Part shown: piece after piece, positions 54,636 through 63,821 of the stretch
Numbering within the stretch: position 1 is the first letter of the stretch
Layout of the letters: the number at the start of each line of letters is the position of its first letter
NCBI RefSeq assembly: GCF_003344785.1
Contig: NZ_QPMK01000010.1
Span: forward strand, 1-64,000
Source: Thalassococcus profundi
GTDB lineage: Bacteria; Pseudomonadota; Alphaproteobacteria; Rhodobacterales; Rhodobacteraceae
Reading direction: 5' to 3'
DNA: 64,000 bases
Made by a program: the position numbers and the translations under genes
The notes under the pieces: model-generated
Told to the model about the DNA's origin: nothing
Databases searched by the model: none
What the model saw: only the letters and a program-made list of their open reading frames with translations

Positions 54636-55520
54636 TCAGACCCTGTCGCCCTTCGCGACCTCGTATTTGACCTGACCCCAGGCCAGCAGGGTAAAGATGG
54701 CCGTGCCGCCAATGATATTGCCCATCAGAACCGGCAGGAAGAACTCGAAAATCGCCGCAATGGGGCCAAGTTCGCCGAGCCAGAGCAAAAAGCCCATTTC
54801 CACCGAACCCGCGACGATATGCGGGAAATCTCCGGCGGCGATCAGCCAGGTGAAGACGACGATCACCATGAACGCGTTGCTTTGCGCCGAAGGCATCATC
54901 CACACGATTCCCGCGACCAGCACGCCGGCCGGTATCGCCTTGATGAAGCTCGTCCACGGCCCCATGCCGACAGCGTGATGCGACAGCGACGTGAACGCCT
55001 CGAAAAGATCGGCGCTCAGCACGCCGGTTTTCGCAAGAAAGCCCGCAGCAAGGATTGCGCCCACTGTGTTGGCGGCGAGCACGATGGCCCAGAGCCGCAC
55101 CATCGCCCAGAGACAGCTCAGCGACTGGCGCGACACGACCGGCAGAACCGTGGTGATCGTGTTTTCGGTAAACAGCTGCATCCTGCCAAGGATCACAACG
55201 AGAAACCCGAAGGAGTAGCCAAGATTCTCGATCAGGAAGGTGGACCCCTCGCCGAGGTCCAGATGCGACCGCAGAATGGCTTCGCCCAGGATCGACAGGC
55301 TGATCAGAAGACCCGCGGCGAGGCCCGAATAGATCAGCGACACGTTCGGCCGGTCGAGTTCTTCCTCGCCATCGCGACGGATGGCCTCGTAGATCAGCCG
55401 CGCGCTCATGCGCGTGACGCTGCTGACGGTCTCTTCCTCGGATTTCCGCTGGCTGTCGTTGCCATTTCCGGGCTTGCCCACGGGGTCTTGCCGGTTTTCC
55501 TCCTGCGGAGTGTCCGTCAT
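54636..55520 (-). CDS. Formate/nitrite-transporter (FNT) family membrane protein, YfdC-like
   Basis: A 294-residue protein. The first 60 residues are a long polar cytoplasmic tail, followed by six helices: LIYSGLAAGLLISLSILGEA, YSFGFLVVILGRMQLFTENT, VRLWAIVLAANTVGAILAAG, AIPAGVLVAGIVWMMPSAQS, AFMVIVVFTWLIAAGDFPHI and GPIAAIFEFFLPVLMGNIIG. The QLFTENT and SAQSNAF segments correspond to the FNT re-entrant loops, and the mid-channel His (HIVAGSVE) is present. The YfdC-like branch has unsettled substrates. It lies 46 bases downstream of the HdeD-like gene on the same strand and is probably its operon partner. Confidence 0.85.
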   Translation of the reverse strand: MTDTPQEENRQDPVGKPGNGNDSQRKSEEETVSSVTRMSARLIYEAIRRDGEEELDRPNVSLIYSGLAAGLLISLSILGEAILRSHLDLGEGSTFLIENLGYSFGFLVVILGRMQLFTENTITTVLPVVSRQSLSCLWAMVRLWAIVLAANTVGAILAAGFLAKTGVLSADLFEAFTSLSHHAVGMGPWTSFIKAIPAGVLVAGIVWMMPSAQSNAFMVIVVFTWLIAAGDFPHIVAGSVEMGFLLWLGELGPIAAIFEFFLPVLMGNIIGGTAIFTLLAWGQVKYEVAKGDRV

Positions 55521-55566
55521 GCGGACATCCCCGCCGCGAGACGATGGCAGGTGCCGGACATCCCGC

Positions 55567-56214
55567 TCATCCCTCGACCCGGTCGCGCGGTGCGGAACCG
55601 CGCATCAAGGTGTCAGGCCGACGCCCCACGCGGATCGCGGCCGACAGCAGGATCACGCCCCACAACACGAGATCGACACCCAACACCAGCCCGGGCACGA
55701 TCGCGGCGTTGCCGGGCAGGCCGAGAAACAGCAGCACGGCCAACAGCACCGACAAGGCGCCGACGGCGACCATCCAGCCTCCGCCGTCGCTCCACAGCCG
55801 GGCGCCGTAGTAGATGCGCAGAGCGCCCGAGGCTCCGAGGTAGGCGATGATCAAAGTCGTCAGCGCAAGAAGCCCGACCACAGGTTGAAGCAACATCATC
55901 ACGCCCGCGAAAATCGACAGGACAGCCATTGCGAAAGCGGCCGCCATCTCCCAAGCCTGGTGACGTTTGAAGGCCGTCACAAGCCCGACGACCCCGCTCA
56001 CGACCAGCACCCAGCCGACCACGATGGCGGCGGACAGGGAGCCCAGGAACGGCATGACCAGCGCCGCGAGGCCTGCGACGAGGGTGATGATACCGACGAT
56101 CCGCAAAACCCAGCGGTTGCGCATTGCAGTGCGCCCCGCTTCGAAGGAACCTTGATTTGTCGCCGGGTCCGTGACTTCGGAACGCTGGGCGGTGTCCTCG
56201 TAGGTGTCGGCCAT
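55567..56214 (-). CDS. HdeD-like (DUF308) membrane protein
   Basis: A 215-residue protein. A polar N-terminal 32 residues precede six short hydrophobic helices arranged as three pairs: VLRIVGIITLVAGLAALVMP with SAAIVVGWVLVVSGVVGLVT, AAAFAMAVLSIFAGVMMLLQ with LALTTLIIAYLGASGALRIY, and MVAVGALSVLLAVLLFLGLP with LVLGVDLVLWGVILLSAAIR. This is the DUF308/HdeD architecture, linked to acid and general stress in enterics. It is probably the first gene of an operon with the FNT gene. I found no GGAAC/CGTT promoter before it, unlike its neighbours. Confidence 0.85.
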   Translation of the reverse strand: MADTYEDTAQRSEVTDPATNQGSFEAGRTAMRNRWVLRIVGIITLVAGLAALVMPFLGSLSAAIVVGWVLVVSGVVGLVTAFKRHQAWEMAAAFAMAVLSIFAGVMMLLQPVVGLLALTTLIIAYLGASGALRIYYGARLWSDGGGWMVAVGALSVLLAVLLFLGLPGNAAIVPGLVLGVDLVLWGVILLSAAIRVGRRPDTLMRGSAPRDRVEG

Positions 56215-56342
56215 AAAAGTATCCTCGAGCGGTGCAAATCGAAAAAGTCCGCCGCTGAGCGGCTGGGAGTTTGTTCAGGGACGAAAGGTAGCGCGCGTGT
56301 GAAGGAGATTTCCCGACACTTCGCTGCGATTCCTGCGACGGA

Positions 56343-56372
56343 TGCGCGCCGTCCTACTACAGACGGCGCGCA
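56343..56372. terminator. Perfect hairpin after csbD, likely terminator
   Basis: Perfect 11-bp arms (TGCGCGCCGTC and GACGGCGCGCA) with an 8-base loop lie 48-77 bases beyond the stop of the minus-strand CsbD gene and before the HdeD-like gene. There is no T-run, but stem and position fit transcription termination of csbD. Confidence 0.5.
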
Positions 56373-56419
56373 CCAAGTTAGGTGGGCCGTTTGAGCCCGG
56401 TAGGCGGCGGAACCGCTCC

Positions 56420-56620
56420 TTAGGCTTCGGCAGTGCCCCAGTGCGACACTTCGCGCTCCGCTTCTTCGCGGGTCCGGCCGTATTTTTCCTGAATCTTGCC
56501 GACAAGCCGGTCGTGGCTGCCGTCGATTTCGTTGATATCGTCATCGGTGAGCTTGCCCCATTGGCGCTTTGCTTCACCCCTGATCTGCTTCCATTGACCT
56601 TCGAGCTGATCGCGGTTCAT
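56420..56620 (-). CDS. CsbD-family stress protein
   Basis: A 66-residue, highly charged helical protein: MNRDQLEGQWKQIRGEAKRQ, WGKLTDDDINEIDGSHDRLV, GKIQEKYGRTREEAEREVSH, ending WGTAEA. This is the complete CsbD pattern (QxKGxxKxxWGKLTDDDL type). The ATG at 56620 has a strong AAAGGAG 7 bases upstream, so the longer frame starting at 56872 is rejected. A perfect sigma-EcfG promoter sits about 49 bases before the start. CsbD proteins are general-stress markers of unknown molecular role. Confidence 0.93.
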   Translation of the reverse strand: MNRDQLEGQWKQIRGEAKRQWGKLTDDDINEIDGSHDRLVGKIQEKYGRTREEAEREVSHWGTAEA

Positions 56621-56668
56621 GATTGAACTCCTTTCTGCCTGTTTAAAGGCTGTCTGGTTCATTCTCAA

Positions 56669-56694
56669 AACGCCGGCCGCGCCGAAGCGGTTCC
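56669..56694 (-). promoter_or_regulatory. Sigma-EcfG (general stress) promoter of csbD
   Basis: On the minus strand the sequence reads GGAAC, 17 bases, CGTT, an exact match to the alphaproteobacterial EcfG consensus. The -10 end is 49 bases before the csbD ATG. Confidence 0.8.
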
Positions 56695-56809
56695 GAGTAT
56701 CGCGGTGATCGCGGCGGCAGGCTGACGGGTTTCGGGCGCCCGGCGCAGGCACCCGGCGCAAAAATGGTGCCGTCGGGCATGCACTGCACACGCCGTCGCG
56801 ACGGAAACG

Positions 56810-56835
56810 GGAACCGCCCGTCGTCGCAGTTTGTT
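56810..56835 (+). promoter_or_regulatory. Sigma-EcfG-like promoter of exoD
   Basis: The plus strand reads GGAAC, 17 bases, TGTT, one base from the EcfG consensus. Its end lies 26 bases before the exoD ATG. It faces away from the csbD promoter in the same 241-bp divergent region. Confidence 0.65.
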
Positions 56836-56861
56836 GGCTAGACAGATCAAAGGGACAGCGG

Positions 56862-57446
56862 ATGAGCGACAATCAGCATCACATTATCTCGGACGTCGTG
56901 CAGGACGTGCGCAACATCTCGCAGGATCGCGACGAGGTCAGCGTCGGGTCGGTGGTGACCAACCTCGGCCAAGTGTCCCAGGCCGGGCTCATGCTGTTAC
57001 CCGCGCTTATCGCCGCGACACCGCTGAGCGGCATACCGGGGCTCACCTCTGTCTGTGGGCTGATGATCGCGATCATCGCGGGGCAGATGGTCTTCGGCCG
57101 AACCAAGCTGTGGTTGCCGCAATGGATCCTGCGCCGCCACGTCGATGCGGACAACCTGCGGGACGCTCTGGACAAATCCGATGGCGCGATCCGTTTTCTG
57201 GACCGGCACACGCACAGACGGTGGCCCGTCTTCGTGCGTCAACCCGGCAGGACGGTGATCAAGCTTGTCTGCCTCATGTGCGGACTGACCATGCCGTTTC
57301 TCGAACTGCTGCCCTTCACCGGCTCGCTGATGGGCGGTGTCGTGGCGCTCCTGTCGATTTCGCTTCTCACCAAAGACGGCCTGTTCGCAATCCTCGGCCT
57401 GTCTCTTCTGGCAATTGCCGGCGGTGTCATTGTCTATTTCCTCTGA
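56862..57446 (+). CDS. exoD: ExoD-family exopolysaccharide-synthesis membrane protein
   Basis: A 194-residue protein. A polar N-terminal segment (HHIISDVVQDVRNISQDRDE, VSVGSVVTNLG) is followed by helices MLLPALIAATPLSGIPGLTS and VCGLMIAIIAGQMVFGRTKL, a cytoplasmic stretch with WLPQWILRRHVDADNLRDAL and RFLDRHTHRRWP, and C-terminal helices from VIKLVCLMCGLTMPFLELLP on. This is the full ExoD pattern; ExoD affects exopolysaccharide and alkaline tolerance in rhizobia. AAGGGA precedes the ATG. It is preceded by a near-consensus sigma-EcfG promoter and converges with trkA after 21 bases. Confidence 0.9.
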   Translation: MSDNQHHIISDVVQDVRNISQDRDEVSVGSVVTNLGQVSQAGLMLLPALIAATPLSGIPGLTSVCGLMIAIIAGQMVFGRTKLWLPQWILRRHVDADNLRDALDKSDGAIRFLDRHTHRRWPVFVRQPGRTVIKLVCLMCGLTMPFLELLPFTGSLMGGVVALLSISLLTKDGLFAILGLSLLAIAGGVIVYFL

Positions 57447-57467
57447 CGGCGATGGGATGTCGGCGGA

Positions 57468-58121
57468 TCACGCGTCGGCTCCGAACATCTTGTCCAGCTT
57501 GGCGCGGACATCCGGGATCGCGGCGACCAGCAGCCTGTCGCCATGGGCGAGTGTCGTCTCTGCGCCGGTCTGCGCGGTTTCGTCGTCGCGCAGGCGGGCC
57601 ACGGCGCGGGCGCCCCTGGGCAGATCAATGCCGCCAAGCGTTTCCCCGTCGCAGTCTTCGGGCACGATATAACTGCCGAACTCCAGCCCCTCGGCGCTTT
57701 CGATCTGCGCCCAGACGCGGGAATGGCTCTTGATCGAACGGGAAATCGACCGCGCGACCGTAGCATGCGGCGTCACGATCTCGTCGAAGCCCAGTTCCTC
57801 GCAGACGTCCATCAGTTCCGACCGTCCGATCTGCAGGATCACCCGTTCATAGCCGATGGACCGCCCGACAACCGCCGCGAGGATGTTCACATCGTCGTGG
57901 TTCGTCAGGAGGATCAGCGCATCGGCGCTGTCGCCATAGGCGTCGCGCAGGATCTGCGGCAAAGTCCCGTCACCTTCGATGAAACCGCAGTCAAGCCGCT
58001 CCGACACGCTGTCGAGCTTTTCGCGGGACTGGTCCACCAGCACAACGTCGTGCTGATTCTCCAGCATTTCCCTGGCAAGCGCGAGGCCCAAGCCCGAGGC
58101 GCCGACGATCACGATCCGCAT
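57468..58121 (-). CDS. trkA: TrkA-type potassium-uptake regulatory (RCK) protein, single-RCK form
   Basis: A 217-residue cytoplasmic protein. RCK_N covers residues 1-135: the NAD-binding loop IVIVGASGLGLALAREML, the acidic strand end VVLVDQS, GDGTLPQILRDA and LTNHDDVNILAA. RCK_C covers about 140-217 (FGSYIVPEDCDGETLGGIDL, HGDRLLVAAIPD). It is half the length of E. coli TrkA, which has two such units, so it should work as a dimer or tetramer like KtrA. It starts 3 bases after the stop of trkH and is clearly its gating partner, responding to NAD(H) or nucleotides. Confidence 0.9.
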   Translation of the reverse strand: MRIVIVGASGLGLALAREMLENQHDVVLVDQSREKLDSVSERLDCGFIEGDGTLPQILRDAYGDSADALILLTNHDDVNILAAVVGRSIGYERVILQIGRSELMDVCEELGFDEIVTPHATVARSISRSIKSHSRVWAQIESAEGLEFGSYIVPEDCDGETLGGIDLPRGARAVARLRDDETAQTGAETTLAHGDRLLVAAIPDVRAKLDKMFGADA

Positions 58122-58124
58122 GGT

Positions 58125-59561
58125 TTAACTCCTTTTCCACCAGGTTCCGGGCAGGAACAGCATGATCAGGGCGATGAATTCCAGCCGCCCCAACAGCATC
58201 AGCACGATCAGCGTCCCCTTCAGATGGGCGGCCATGTCGGGACCGGTCAGCCCCTGGCTCAGGCCCACGGTCGACAGCGCCGATGTCACCTCGAAGAGCG
58301 CAGGCAGAGCCGGCGCTCCTGAGGCCAGAAAGACGACCCAGCCGATCATCTGCGCCACGAGATAAAGCGCGATCAGCGTGCCGACGGCGATCACGCGGTC
58401 CGCGGCCACCCGTTCGCCGCCGTCGCGCAGGTACGTGACGGCGCTGGGCGGCACCGACAGGCGCACGAAACTCAGCCGCACGATTTGCATCATGATCACC
58501 AGCCGCCCGACCTTGATGCCGCCGCCGGTGGAACCGATGTCGGCACCGATGAACATGGCGACCAAGATCAGCGGCAAAAGCCCGACGTGGCTCGACACCT
58601 CGTTGGTCGAAAATCCCGCGGTGGAAAAGGCGCTCAGAAAGTTCAGGGCGCCGCGGTAGATCTCTCCGGCATCCGACTGGTTGAGGCCGTAGTCGATCGC
58701 GGCAAAGAGCAGCGTGGCGCCAACCATCAGCCCGAGGGTGGCGCGCAGATGGCTCTTCGCCAGCGCTCCGCGCAGCCCGTCGCGCGGGATCTGGACGTAA
58801 GCCATGAGCGACACGGCGGCGAGCACACAGATCCCGAGCACGACCCCTTGCGCCAGCGGCGAATAGCTGGACAGGCTGTCGCCGCGCGGGGTGAACCCGC
58901 CGGTCGACACCGCCGACAGCGCAACGCTCACGGCTTCCCACCAGTTCGGCAGGACCAGGAGGCAGGCAATCACCGCGAGAAGGCTTAGCGCCGCGTAGAC
59001 CCGGAGCACTAGGCGCGCCTGTGCCCGCAACGACACATTGTTGTCCCGTTCTGCAAAGCTGCTGCCGCCAATGGCCAGCGACGCGCCGGGCGATCCGGCA
59101 AAGATCGCAAGCCCGGCAAAGGCGATGGCAAAGCCGCCGCACCACTGGATCCAGCCGCGCAGCAAATGCCCCGCGACCGGCCAATTCTCGGTATCCTCGG
59201 CCACGCTGAGCCCGGTCGACGTGATCCCCGACACCGCTTCGAACAGCGCATGGAGGGGCGTCATGCCAAGCATGACGAAGGGGGGCGTGACAAGCAGGCT
59301 CGCGGCGAGGAAGATCAGCGCAAAGGTGACGAGCGCCTCGATCTGCCGCAAATCGTCTGGGAAATCGCTGTTGCGATGATAGATCATCAGGACCACCAAG
59401 GCCGCAATCTGCGCCACGAAAGACAGACCCAAAGCGTGCTCGCCTGTCGCGAAGGCAACGAAGCATGGCGGCACCACGACGGCCAGGAAGACCGGAGACT
59501 GCTGCGCCAGAGCTTGCAGGACGGCATTCGGACGCGCCAGCAGCGCTGTCGTGGCTGTCAT
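58125..59561 (-). CDS. trkH: TrkH-family potassium uptake channel protein
   Basis: A 478-residue inner-membrane protein. All four selectivity-filter loops are visible: SGITSTGLS, SAVSTGGFT, SAFSTAGFS and SALSTVGLS, each followed by a pore helix, in the four-fold TM-P-TM arrangement of TrkH/KtrB. Near the end LIVLMLLGRLEFIALIMLFL is a typical last helix. It makes the K+ pathway and pairs with the RCK protein 3 bases downstream. A perfect sigma-EcfG promoter lies 36 bases before its start, so potassium uptake here is likely part of the general stress response. Confidence 0.95.
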   Translation of the reverse strand: MTATTALLARPNAVLQALAQQSPVFLAVVVPPCFVAFATGEHALGLSFVAQIAALVVLMIYHRNSDFPDDLRQIEALVTFALIFLAASLLVTPPFVMLGMTPLHALFEAVSGITSTGLSVAEDTENWPVAGHLLRGWIQWCGGFAIAFAGLAIFAGSPGASLAIGGSSFAERDNNVSLRAQARLVLRVYAALSLLAVIACLLVLPNWWEAVSVALSAVSTGGFTPRGDSLSSYSPLAQGVVLGICVLAAVSLMAYVQIPRDGLRGALAKSHLRATLGLMVGATLLFAAIDYGLNQSDAGEIYRGALNFLSAFSTAGFSTNEVSSHVGLLPLILVAMFIGADIGSTGGGIKVGRLVIMMQIVRLSFVRLSVPPSAVTYLRDGGERVAADRVIAVGTLIALYLVAQMIGWVVFLASGAPALPALFEVTSALSTVGLSQGLTGPDMAAHLKGTLIVLMLLGRLEFIALIMLFLPGTWWKRS

Positions 59562-59597
59562 GGCGAGGGCCGTTCAAAGTGGGCACACATGGCTTTT

Positions 59598-59623
59598 AAC
59601 GCAGCGGCAACGGGCGAGGTTCC
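59598..59623 (-). promoter_or_regulatory. Sigma-EcfG (general stress) promoter of trkH-trkA
   Basis: On the minus strand the sequence reads GGAAC, 17 bases, CGTT, an exact EcfG consensus match with the same spacing as the csbD promoter. It ends 36 bases before the trkH ATG. Confidence 0.8.
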
Positions 59624-60017
59624 CGGAGCGGCGGACGCAGCGTGCACCGCCAGACGGGTGGTTCCGCACATGCGCCGCTCTGACGAAAGGACACGCAGCT
59701 GACACTGCGCCCATCTGCAAGGTTTTTTTCGCATCGGCACGCACCGGCGGCGCGGACCGCGGTCCGGCACCCGCGAACGACACATCGCGCGCACCGGGCC
59801 GGACCTTGACCACAAGGGTGCAACGGCGGCCGGCGGGGCCACCAAAGCACTGGCCGCGCACGCCTTTCTACCTTTGCGCGCCACGGCGGCCGCAGGCATT
59901 CCGACCACCCCGCCTGCTTGGGATAAAACCGCGAAACGACCGCCGCCCGCTGTCGGGATCGCCCTGTTCTCCGACCCGATTTCACCGCTGCGACGCGCCT
60001 GCGAAGGAAAGGCCGCA

Positions 60018-60043
60018 GGAACTTCCCGGCGCGGGGGCGCATT
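60018..60043 (+). promoter_or_regulatory. Possible sigma-EcfG-like promoter of the paoABC-like operon
   Basis: GGAAC, 17 bases, CATT, one base from the CGTT consensus, ends 29 bases before the first gene of the operon. The mismatch makes this tentative. Confidence 0.35.
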
Positions 60044-60072
60044 GCCCCGAGAAGGCTTATCGGAGAAATCGC

Positions 60073-60600
60073 ATGATCATCACGCTCACGGTCAACGGAC
60101 GCCGGACAGAGCTGGACCTCGATCCCCGCACCACGTTGCTGGACGCGCTGCGGCATCACCTTGCGCTGACGGGCACCAAGAAGGGCTGCGATCACGGCCA
60201 GTGCGGCGCCTGCACCCTGCTCGTCAACGGACGGCGCATCAATTCCTGCCTGGCCCTGGCCGCGAGCCATGACGGCGACGAGATCACCACGATCGAGGGT
60301 CTGGGCAAGCCGGAGGCGATGTCGGATTTGCAGGCGGCATTCGTCCAGCATGACGGTTACCAGTGCGGCTATTGCACGCCGGGCCAGATCATGTCGGCCG
60401 AGGCGATGCTGGCCGAGGTCGCCGAGGGCTGGCCCTCCTACGTGACCCGCGCGCTCGACGACGACCCGACGCTGACGGACGAGGAAATGGCCGAGCGCAT
60501 GTCGGGCAACCTCTGCCGCTGTTCGGCCTATCCCCGCATCCGCCAGGCGATCGGCGCCGTGCGCGACGCCCGCGCCAGCCGCACGGAGGCCGCGGAATGA
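60073..60600 (+). CDS. paoA: [2Fe-2S] subunit of a molybdenum aldehyde/xanthine oxidoreductase, PaoA-like
   Basis: 175 residues from the ATG at 60073, with GGAG 7 bases before. The N-terminal plant-ferredoxin domain carries [15 protein letters not shown] and, downstream, a further Cys in INSCLALAA (first cluster). The helical domain carries [11 protein letters not shown] and [12 protein letters not shown] (second cluster), all cysteines intact. E. coli PaoA is longer because of a Tat signal; here the protein begins directly at [12 protein letters not shown] and upstream codons show no twin-arginine motif, so this enzyme is probably cytoplasmic. It passes electrons between the Mo and FAD subunits. 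Its stop overlaps the next start (ATGA). Confidence 0.9.
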   Translation: MIITLTVNGRRTELDLDPRTTLLDALRHHLALTGTKKGCDHGQCGACTLLVNGRRINSCLALAASHDGDEITTIEGLGKPEAMSDLQAAFVQHDGYQCGYCTPGQIMSAEAMLAEVAEGWPSYVTRALDDDPTLTDEEMAERMSGNLCRCSAYPRIRQAIGAVRDARASRTEAAE

Positions 60601-61577
60601 GACCTTTCGATTATTCACGCGCCGATGGCGCACCCGATGCCGCTGCCAAGGCCGCCCAAGGGGCCACGATCCTCGCGGGCGGCACCAACCTTCTGGACCT
60701 GATGAAGCTCGAGGTCATGGCGCCCGAGGCGGTGGTGGACATTTCGCGGCTGGACCTGACCGGGATCACGCCGACCGAGGACGGCGGCCTGCGGATCGGG
60801 GCGTTGGTGACCAATACCGATCTTGCCAACGACAGGACGGTGCGCACGCAGTATCCGGTTCTCAGCCGCGCCTTGCTGTCCGGTGCCACCGTGCAGCTGC
60901 GAAACAAGGCGACGACCGGCGGCAACCTTCTGCAACGCACCCGTTGCCCGTATTTCTATGACACGGGTGCTGCCTGCAACAAACGCGATCCGGGATCGGG
61001 CTGCGCCGCAATGACAGGCTGCAATCGTATACTCGCGGTGCTGGGCGGGTCGGACCACTGCATCGCCACCCACCCCTCCGACATGGCCGTCGCGATGCGG
61101 GCGCTTCGCGCTCGGGTGGCGCTGGAAAGTCCGGAGGGCACGCGCGAGATCGCTCTGGCCGATCTGCACGTTCTGCCCGGCGACACGCCCGAGGTCGAAA
61201 CCGTCCTCCAGCCGGGCGAGGTCATCACATCGGTGATCCTGCCCCCCGCGCCGCCGGGACGCCAAGCCTACGTCAAGATCCGCGACCGTGCGTCCTACGC
61301 CTTCGCGCTGGTCTCGGTCGCCGGGATCGTCGCGATCGAGGACGGTCGCATCACCGAAGCCGCCCTCGCCTTCGGCGGGCTGGCCCCGAAACCCTGGCGC
61401 GACCCCGAGGTCGAAGCGGCCCTGATCGGCCAACCGGCCGGTCCCGCCGCCGCAGAGGCGGCCGCCGACGTGCTTCTCGCGGATGCGAAGGGCCACGGCG
61501 GCAACGATTTCAAGATCCCGCTGGCACGGCGGACACTCAAACGCGCCCTGCGCGAACTCACGGAGGCCACGTCGTGA
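60597..61577 (+). CDS. paoB: FAD-binding subunit with extra Fe-S cysteines, PaoB-like
   Basis: 326 residues from the ATG overlapping the previous stop. The FAD domain of the xanthine-dehydrogenase medium-subunit type has [15 protein letters not shown] near the N terminus and [12 protein letters not shown]. Right after this come Cys117, Cys127, Cys136 and Cys142 ([22 protein letters not shown]) and Cys155 ([10 protein letters not shown]). This cysteine-rich insert is typical of PaoB, which binds a [4Fe-4S] cluster beside FAD, and distinguishes the family from ordinary xanthine dehydrogenases. The C-terminal CODH flavoprotein domain ends near [10 protein letters not shown]. Confidence 0.9.
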   Translation: MRPFDYSRADGAPDAAAKAAQGATILAGGTNLLDLMKLEVMAPEAVVDISRLDLTGITPTEDGGLRIGALVTNTDLANDRTVRTQYPVLSRALLSGATVQLRNKATTGGNLLQRTRCPYFYDTGAACNKRDPGSGCAAMTGCNRILAVLGGSDHCIATHPSDMAVAMRALRARVALESPEGTREIALADLHVLPGDTPEVETVLQPGEVITSVILPPAPPGRQAYVKIRDRASYAFALVSVAGIVAIEDGRITEAALAFGGLAPKPWRDPEVEAALIGQPAGPAAAEAAADVLLADAKGHGGNDFKIPLARRTLKRALRELTEATS

Positions 61578-63805
61578 TGGATGGACAGCCGCAATCGAAA
61601 GACTTTTCCGTGAAATTCACCATGGACGAGGCGCAGCCGCGCGTTCTGGACCGCATGGCTCAGGGCCTTCTGGGCACCGCCATGGACCGGCCCGAAGGGC
61701 GGATGAAAGTCACCGGCACCGCACCCTACGCGGCAGAATATCGGCGCGAGGGTCTCGTGCACGGCATGCTGGTGCGTTCGACGATCACCAGGGGCCGGGT
61801 CACGGGGATCGACACCGAAAAGGTGCAGTCCATGGACGGCGTAATTGCGGTCATGACCGGCGGGCCGCTGGTGCGGAACCCGGCGCAGGGCACCGCCCAC
61901 GAGGCACCCGCGCAGAGCCTGCCGGAGGTGTTCTACGTGGGACAGCCGGTGGCGCTCGTGGTCGCCGAGAGCTTTGAACAGGCACGCCATGCAGCGCAGG
62001 CGCTGACCGTCACCTATGACCGCGCGGACGGCGCGGATGTCGACCCGGCCACCGCGTCGGACACCGAGACGCCCGAGGACGATGTGCTGTCGCAAGGCGA
62101 CATCGACACGGCGATGAAGGAGGCGGCCTTCGCCGTCGACACTCGCTACACCACCCCGCCGCACAGTTCCGCCGCGATGGAGCCGCATGCCTCGGTTGCC
62201 AGTTGGACCGACGGGCGGCTGGAGCTTCACGGTTCCTACCAGATGCTGCGCCACAACGTCGCCGAACTGGCCGATGCGCTGGGGGTCGACGAGGCCGATG
62301 TGCGCATCCATTCGCCCTACGTCGGCGGCGGGTTCGGGGCCAAGCTGGGCATCGCGCCCGAAGCGGTGGCGGCGGCCCATGCGGCGCGCGAGCTGGGGCG
62401 TCCCGTCTCGGTCGTCCTGACCCGCCCGCAGGTCTTCGAGATGACAATGCGGCGATCCGAGACCACACAACGCCTGCGCCTTGGCTCCGACGCCGAGGGG
62501 CGTCTGACGGCGCTTGGTCACGAAGATTGGGTATCGAACCTGCCGGGCGAAGCCTTTGCCGAACCCACCGCTCAGGGCACGCATTTCCTCTATGGCGGCG
62601 ACAACCGCTACTTCGCGCAGACGCTGGCCCGCGTGCACCGCCCCTGTGCCGGATCGGTCCGCGCGCCGGGTGAGGCAGTGGGCATGATCGCGCTGGAATG
62701 CGCCATGGACGAACTGGCCGAGGCCACTGGCATCGACCCCATCGACCTGCGCCTGCGCAACCTGCCCGAGACGCACCCGGAAAACGGCCTGCCCTATTCC
62801 GAGCGCGGGCTTGGGGACTGCTTGCGCGACGGTGCCGCCAAGTTCGGCTGGGACACCCGCAAGCCTGCCGGCACACGGTTGGAAGGCGACTGGTGGGTCG
62901 GCATGGGCGTGGCCTCTGCCGTGCGAGTCAATGCGCTGATGAATTCCACCGCTCGGGTCACGCTGAACCCCGACGGGACGGCGCTTTGCGAAACCGACAT
63001 GACCGACATCGGTACCGGCAGTTACGCGATCCTGACTCAGATCGTGGGCGAGATGCTGGGACTCGACGCGAGCCAAATCGAGGTGCGGCTGGGCGACAGC
63101 GACCTGCCGAAATCCTCGGGCTCGGGCGGATCCTGGGGCGCGCAGTCCTGCGGCTCGGCCGTGTTCCTCGCGGCCCAGGGCATCCGCAAGGCATTGGCGG
63201 AAAAGCTGGGCGTTGCCGCGGACGATCTGACCCTGAAAGACGGCACCGTGACGTCCGGCAACGTGCAGCACGGCTTTGCCGACCTGATCGACTCGCCGCT
63301 GACCTGCGAAGGCACGCTCAATCCGGGCGACACCGCCGATGCGTTTTCCATCGCGGGCTACGGCGCGCATTTCGCCGAGGTCGGCGTGCACCGCGACACC
63401 GGCGAGGTGAGGGTGCGCCGGATGCTCGGCGTCTTTTCCATCGGCCGTGTGCTGAACGAAAAGACCGCCAGCAGCCAGTGCCATGGTGGCATGATCTGGG
63501 GGATCGGCTCTGCCCTGACCGAAGAGATCATGCACGACCCTTCGGATGGGCGGATCGTCAACCACAACCTTGCCGAATATCACCTGCCCGTCAGCCTCGA
63601 CGTGCCGGATCTGGACGTCGTGCTGCTGGAAGACACCCGCGACGACGAGGCCAACCCGATCCAGGCCAAGGGGATCGGAGAGCTGGGCATCGCCGGCGCC
63701 GCCGGGGCCATCGGCAACGCCATCTACAACGCTTGCGGCGTCCGCGTCCGGGATTTCCCGGCCACCCCCGACAAGATCTTTCCGCATCTGCCGGAAACCG
63801 ACTGA
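61574..63805 (+). CDS. paoC: Molybdopterin-binding catalytic subunit, PaoC-like aldehyde oxidoreductase
   Basis: 743 residues from GTG at 61574, with GGAG 8 bases before; an adjacent ATG at 61577 is an equal alternative. Domains: aldehyde-oxidase a/b hammerhead at about 35-145 ([20 protein letters not shown]), then two molybdopterin-binding halves with [11 protein letters not shown] (about 250), [14 protein letters not shown] (about 360) and [15 protein letters not shown]. The catalytic Glu is in [10 protein letters not shown] near residue 703. Length matches E. coli PaoC (about 730). Such enzymes oxidise aromatic and aliphatic aldehydes to acids. Maturation would need a MoCo-cytosine chaperone that is not in this window. 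Confidence 0.92.
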   Translation: MMDGQPQSKDFSVKFTMDEAQPRVLDRMAQGLLGTAMDRPEGRMKVTGTAPYAAEYRREGLVHGMLVRSTITRGRVTGIDTEKVQSMDGVIAVMTGGPLVRNPAQGTAHEAPAQSLPEVFYVGQPVALVVAESFEQARHAAQALTVTYDRADGADVDPATASDTETPEDDVLSQGDIDTAMKEAAFAVDTRYTTPPHSSAAMEPHASVASWTDGRLELHGSYQMLRHNVAELADALGVDEADVRIHSPYVGGGFGAKLGIAPEAVAAAHAARELGRPVSVVLTRPQVFEMTMRRSETTQRLRLGSDAEGRLTALGHEDWVSNLPGEAFAEPTAQGTHFLYGGDNRYFAQTLARVHRPCAGSVRAPGEAVGMIALECAMDELAEATGIDPIDLRLRNLPETHPENGLPYSERGLGDCLRDGAAKFGWDTRKPAGTRLEGDWWVGMGVASAVRVNALMNSTARVTLNPDGTALCETDMTDIGTGSYAILTQIVGEMLGLDASQIEVRLGDSDLPKSSGSGGSWGAQSCGSAVFLAAQGIRKALAEKLGVAADDLTLKDGTVTSGNVQHGFADLIDSPLTCEGTLNPGDTADAFSIAGYGAHFAEVGVHRDTGEVRVRRMLGVFSIGRVLNEKTASSQCHGGMIWGIGSALTEEIMHDPSDGRIVNHNLAEYHLPVSLDVPDLDVVLLEDTRDDEANPIQAKGIGELGIAGAAGAIGNAIYNACGVRVRDFPATPDKIFPHLPETD

Positions 63806-63821
63806 ATCAAGGAGACACGTC

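Larger units (their letters stand above)
59562..60072. other. 511-bp intergenic region between trkH and the aldehyde oxidoreductase operon
   Basis: This divergent region holds the trkH promoter at its left end and a weaker EcfG-like site at its right end (60018-60043). Open frames across it are Arg/Pro/Ala-rich and lack ribosome-binding sites, so I see no gene. A T-run (59728-59736) is near the middle without a good hairpin. Confidence 0.6.

Noticed and set aside
56215-56340. Sigma-EcfG promoter before the HdeD-like gene
   Set aside because: Given the neighbouring sites I searched for one, but no GGAAC/CGTT pair with 16-18 spacing is present on the minus strand.
56621-56872. N-terminal extension of the CsbD frame starting at 56872
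   Set aside because: The extension is Arg/Cys-rich without family similarity, would overlap the csbD promoter, and the ATG at 56620 has a strong AAAGGAG site.
59551-60072. Upstream extension of the [2Fe-2S] subunit frame
   Set aside because: No Tat motif or domain is encoded, and the ATG at 60073 has GGAG at 7 bases and matches the family start.
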